From Sulfitobacter sp. (GTDB lineage: Bacteria > Pseudomonadota > Alphaproteobacteria > Rhodobacterales > Rhodobacteraceae): a stretch of 15,268 nucleotides of DNA. The position numbers and the translations under genes were made by a program. Positions 14,484 through 15,268 of the stretch are shown one piece after another. The number at the start of each line of letters is the position of its first letter. Positions within the stretch are counted from its first letter, which is position 1. The stretch lies in contig JAGXHC010000111.1 of assembly GCA_024636405.1 (NCBI GenBank), positions 1 to 15,268 on the forward strand. Reading direction: 5' to 3'. The notes beneath the pieces are model-generated. The model did not search any database. It worked only from the letters and a program-made list of their open reading frames with translations, and was not told the DNA's origin.

Positions 14484-15268
14484 TCAATTATTAAAACTAT
14501 TCAGGCTGGCGCGTGCCGCTGTGACGGCGCCGCCAGTAATGAGAATCGCCGCCCAGACCAAGGCCATGTTGGGCGGCGCGACCCCAGCGACCACCAAGAT
14601 GACTGTCGATAACAGCGGCGCGGCATAGGAGCTGGTTCCAAGAAGCTGTATGTTCCCCTGCTTCACCCCGATGTCCCAGACATAAAAGGCAAGCCCCACG
14701 GGGCCAAGCCCGAGGCCGACGATTGCGGCCCAACCAAGGGTCGTGGCGGGTAGAACCGTTTCTTCGAACAGCAGATGCAGTGGCAGCGATAACGTTGCCG
14801 AAGCAAGACAAAACACCGCAACTGACGCGGTGGGGGCCGTGCCGACAGTGCGCGACAACACTGAATAGGCCGCCCAGGAAAACGCACAGAGCAGCGCAAG
14901 AAAATAGCCGGGAAAATGCGCGCCGGCAAATCCCATGCCGCCCCCTGTCATGATCAATGCCGCGCCTGAAAAGCCCAGGAGTGCGCCGACCAAATGCCCG
15001 CTGCGCAGCCGTTCCCCCGGCAACAGGCCAGAGAACACGACAATCAGCAGGGGCCACAAATAGGCGATCAGCCCTGCTTCCGCCGCAGGGGCATGGCGCA
15101 GTGCTGAAAAGTAAAGCGTATGGTATCCAAAAAGGCCTAACGTGCCAAATAGATAGACCCGCATGGGTACGCTGCGCAGGCTGCCTAGCGCCCCGATAGC
15201 CACCGTCCAGATCAGTCCCAGTGTCCCACCGATGGCAAAACAGATCGTGTTCAGTAGCAGCGGAGGAG
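14484..15268 (-). CDS. DMT-superfamily (EamA) exporter, YddG-like, 5' end cut
   Basis: 261 codons are visible; the frame is open to the window edge, and codons above a GTG at 15203 still encode a membrane helix (LLLNTICFAIGGTLGLIW), so the start lies outside. The membrane-segment pattern fits a 10-TM drug/metabolite transporter with two EamA repeats. Landmarks resemble E. coli YddG, an aromatic amino-acid exporter: YLWPLLIVVF, then GYFLALLCAFSWAAYSVLSR, then VWDIGVKQGNIQLLGTSSYAAPLLST. This is a resemblance by eye, so the substrate is unproven. The protein ends in a short hydrophilic tail. Convergent with the DUF465 gene at a 3-base gap. Confidence 0.85.
   Translation of the reverse strand, partial: PPLLLNTICFAIGGTLGLIWTVAIGALGSLRSVPMRVYLFGTLGLFGYHTLYFSALRHAPAAEAGLIAYLWPLLIVVFSGLLPGERLRSGHLVGALLGFSGAALIMTGGGMGFAGAHFPGYFLALLCAFSWAAYSVLSRTVGTAPTASVAVFCLASATLSLPLHLLFEETVLPATTLGWAAIVGLGLGPVGLAFYVWDIGVKQGNIQLLGTSSYAAPLLSTVILVVAGVAPPNMALVWAAILITGGAVTAARASLNSFNN

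Noticed and set aside
1..15268. CRISPR array, tRNA, rRNA, insertion sequence, prophage or defence island
   Set aside because: No spaced direct repeats, RNA-gene signatures, transposase or phage proteins were seen; gene content and base composition look uniform and chromosomal.

Overview
The window is a dense, GC-rich stretch of bacterial chromosome. Gene content and order suggest an alphaproteobacterium of the Rhodobacterales, probably the roseobacter group. This is inferred from protein character (a TrmN6-like methyltransferase after a DUF2007 protein, ETF-QO followed by a periplasmic TPR protein and ispE, a long-chain polyprenyl diphosphate synthase, a SoxR of the alphaproteobacterial type); no search was run. 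No rRNA, tRNA, CRISPR array, insertion sequence or phage gene was seen, and no gap between genes reaches 300 bases.

Layout. (1) 1-2681, + strand: a molybdenum-cofactor operon, the 3' end of mobA, then mobB, then a 691-residue fusion of a DUF429-like (RNase H-fold type) domain to a complete MoeA. All are joined by 4-base stop/start overlaps. (2) 2742-5873, - strand: reading right to left, a VOC/glyoxalase-family protein, greA with a GC-rich leader hairpin, a conserved two-TM protein of unknown function 14 bases after greA, and a YrbG-type calcium/sodium antiporter. (3) 5964-6419, + strand: soxR, divergent from the VOC gene. A MerR-type promoter (19-base spacer holding a CCTCAA half-site) lies between them and points at the VOC gene. 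(4) 6421-7614, - strand: a patatin-like phospholipase. (5) 7783-12179, + strand: ETF-ubiquinone oxidoreductase with a clear terminator, then a secreted TPR protein translationally coupled to ispE. (6) 12163-13161, - strand: a long-chain polyprenyl diphosphate synthase (ubiquinone tail) whose 3' end overlaps that of ispE. (7) 13222-14225, + strand: a DUF2007 protein and a TrmN6-like methyltransferase, coupled and possibly leaderless. (8) 14316-14480, + strand: a small DUF465 protein. (9) 14484-15268, - strand: a YddG-like DMT exporter cut by the window edge.

How the genes work together. The first operon covers the last steps of molybdenum cofactor assembly: molybdenum insertion by MoeA and guanylylation by MobA, helped by MobB. 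The centre and right carry respiratory-quinone functions: ETF-QO feeds electrons to ubiquinone, IspE acts in the MEP pathway that makes isoprenoid precursors, and the polyprenyl synthase builds the quinone side chain. The soxR/VOC pair looks like a small redox-cycling or electrophile response unit. Most of the window is core housekeeping. The least explained parts are the DUF429-MoeA fusion, the SoxR-controlled VOC gene and the unknown membrane protein behind greA.
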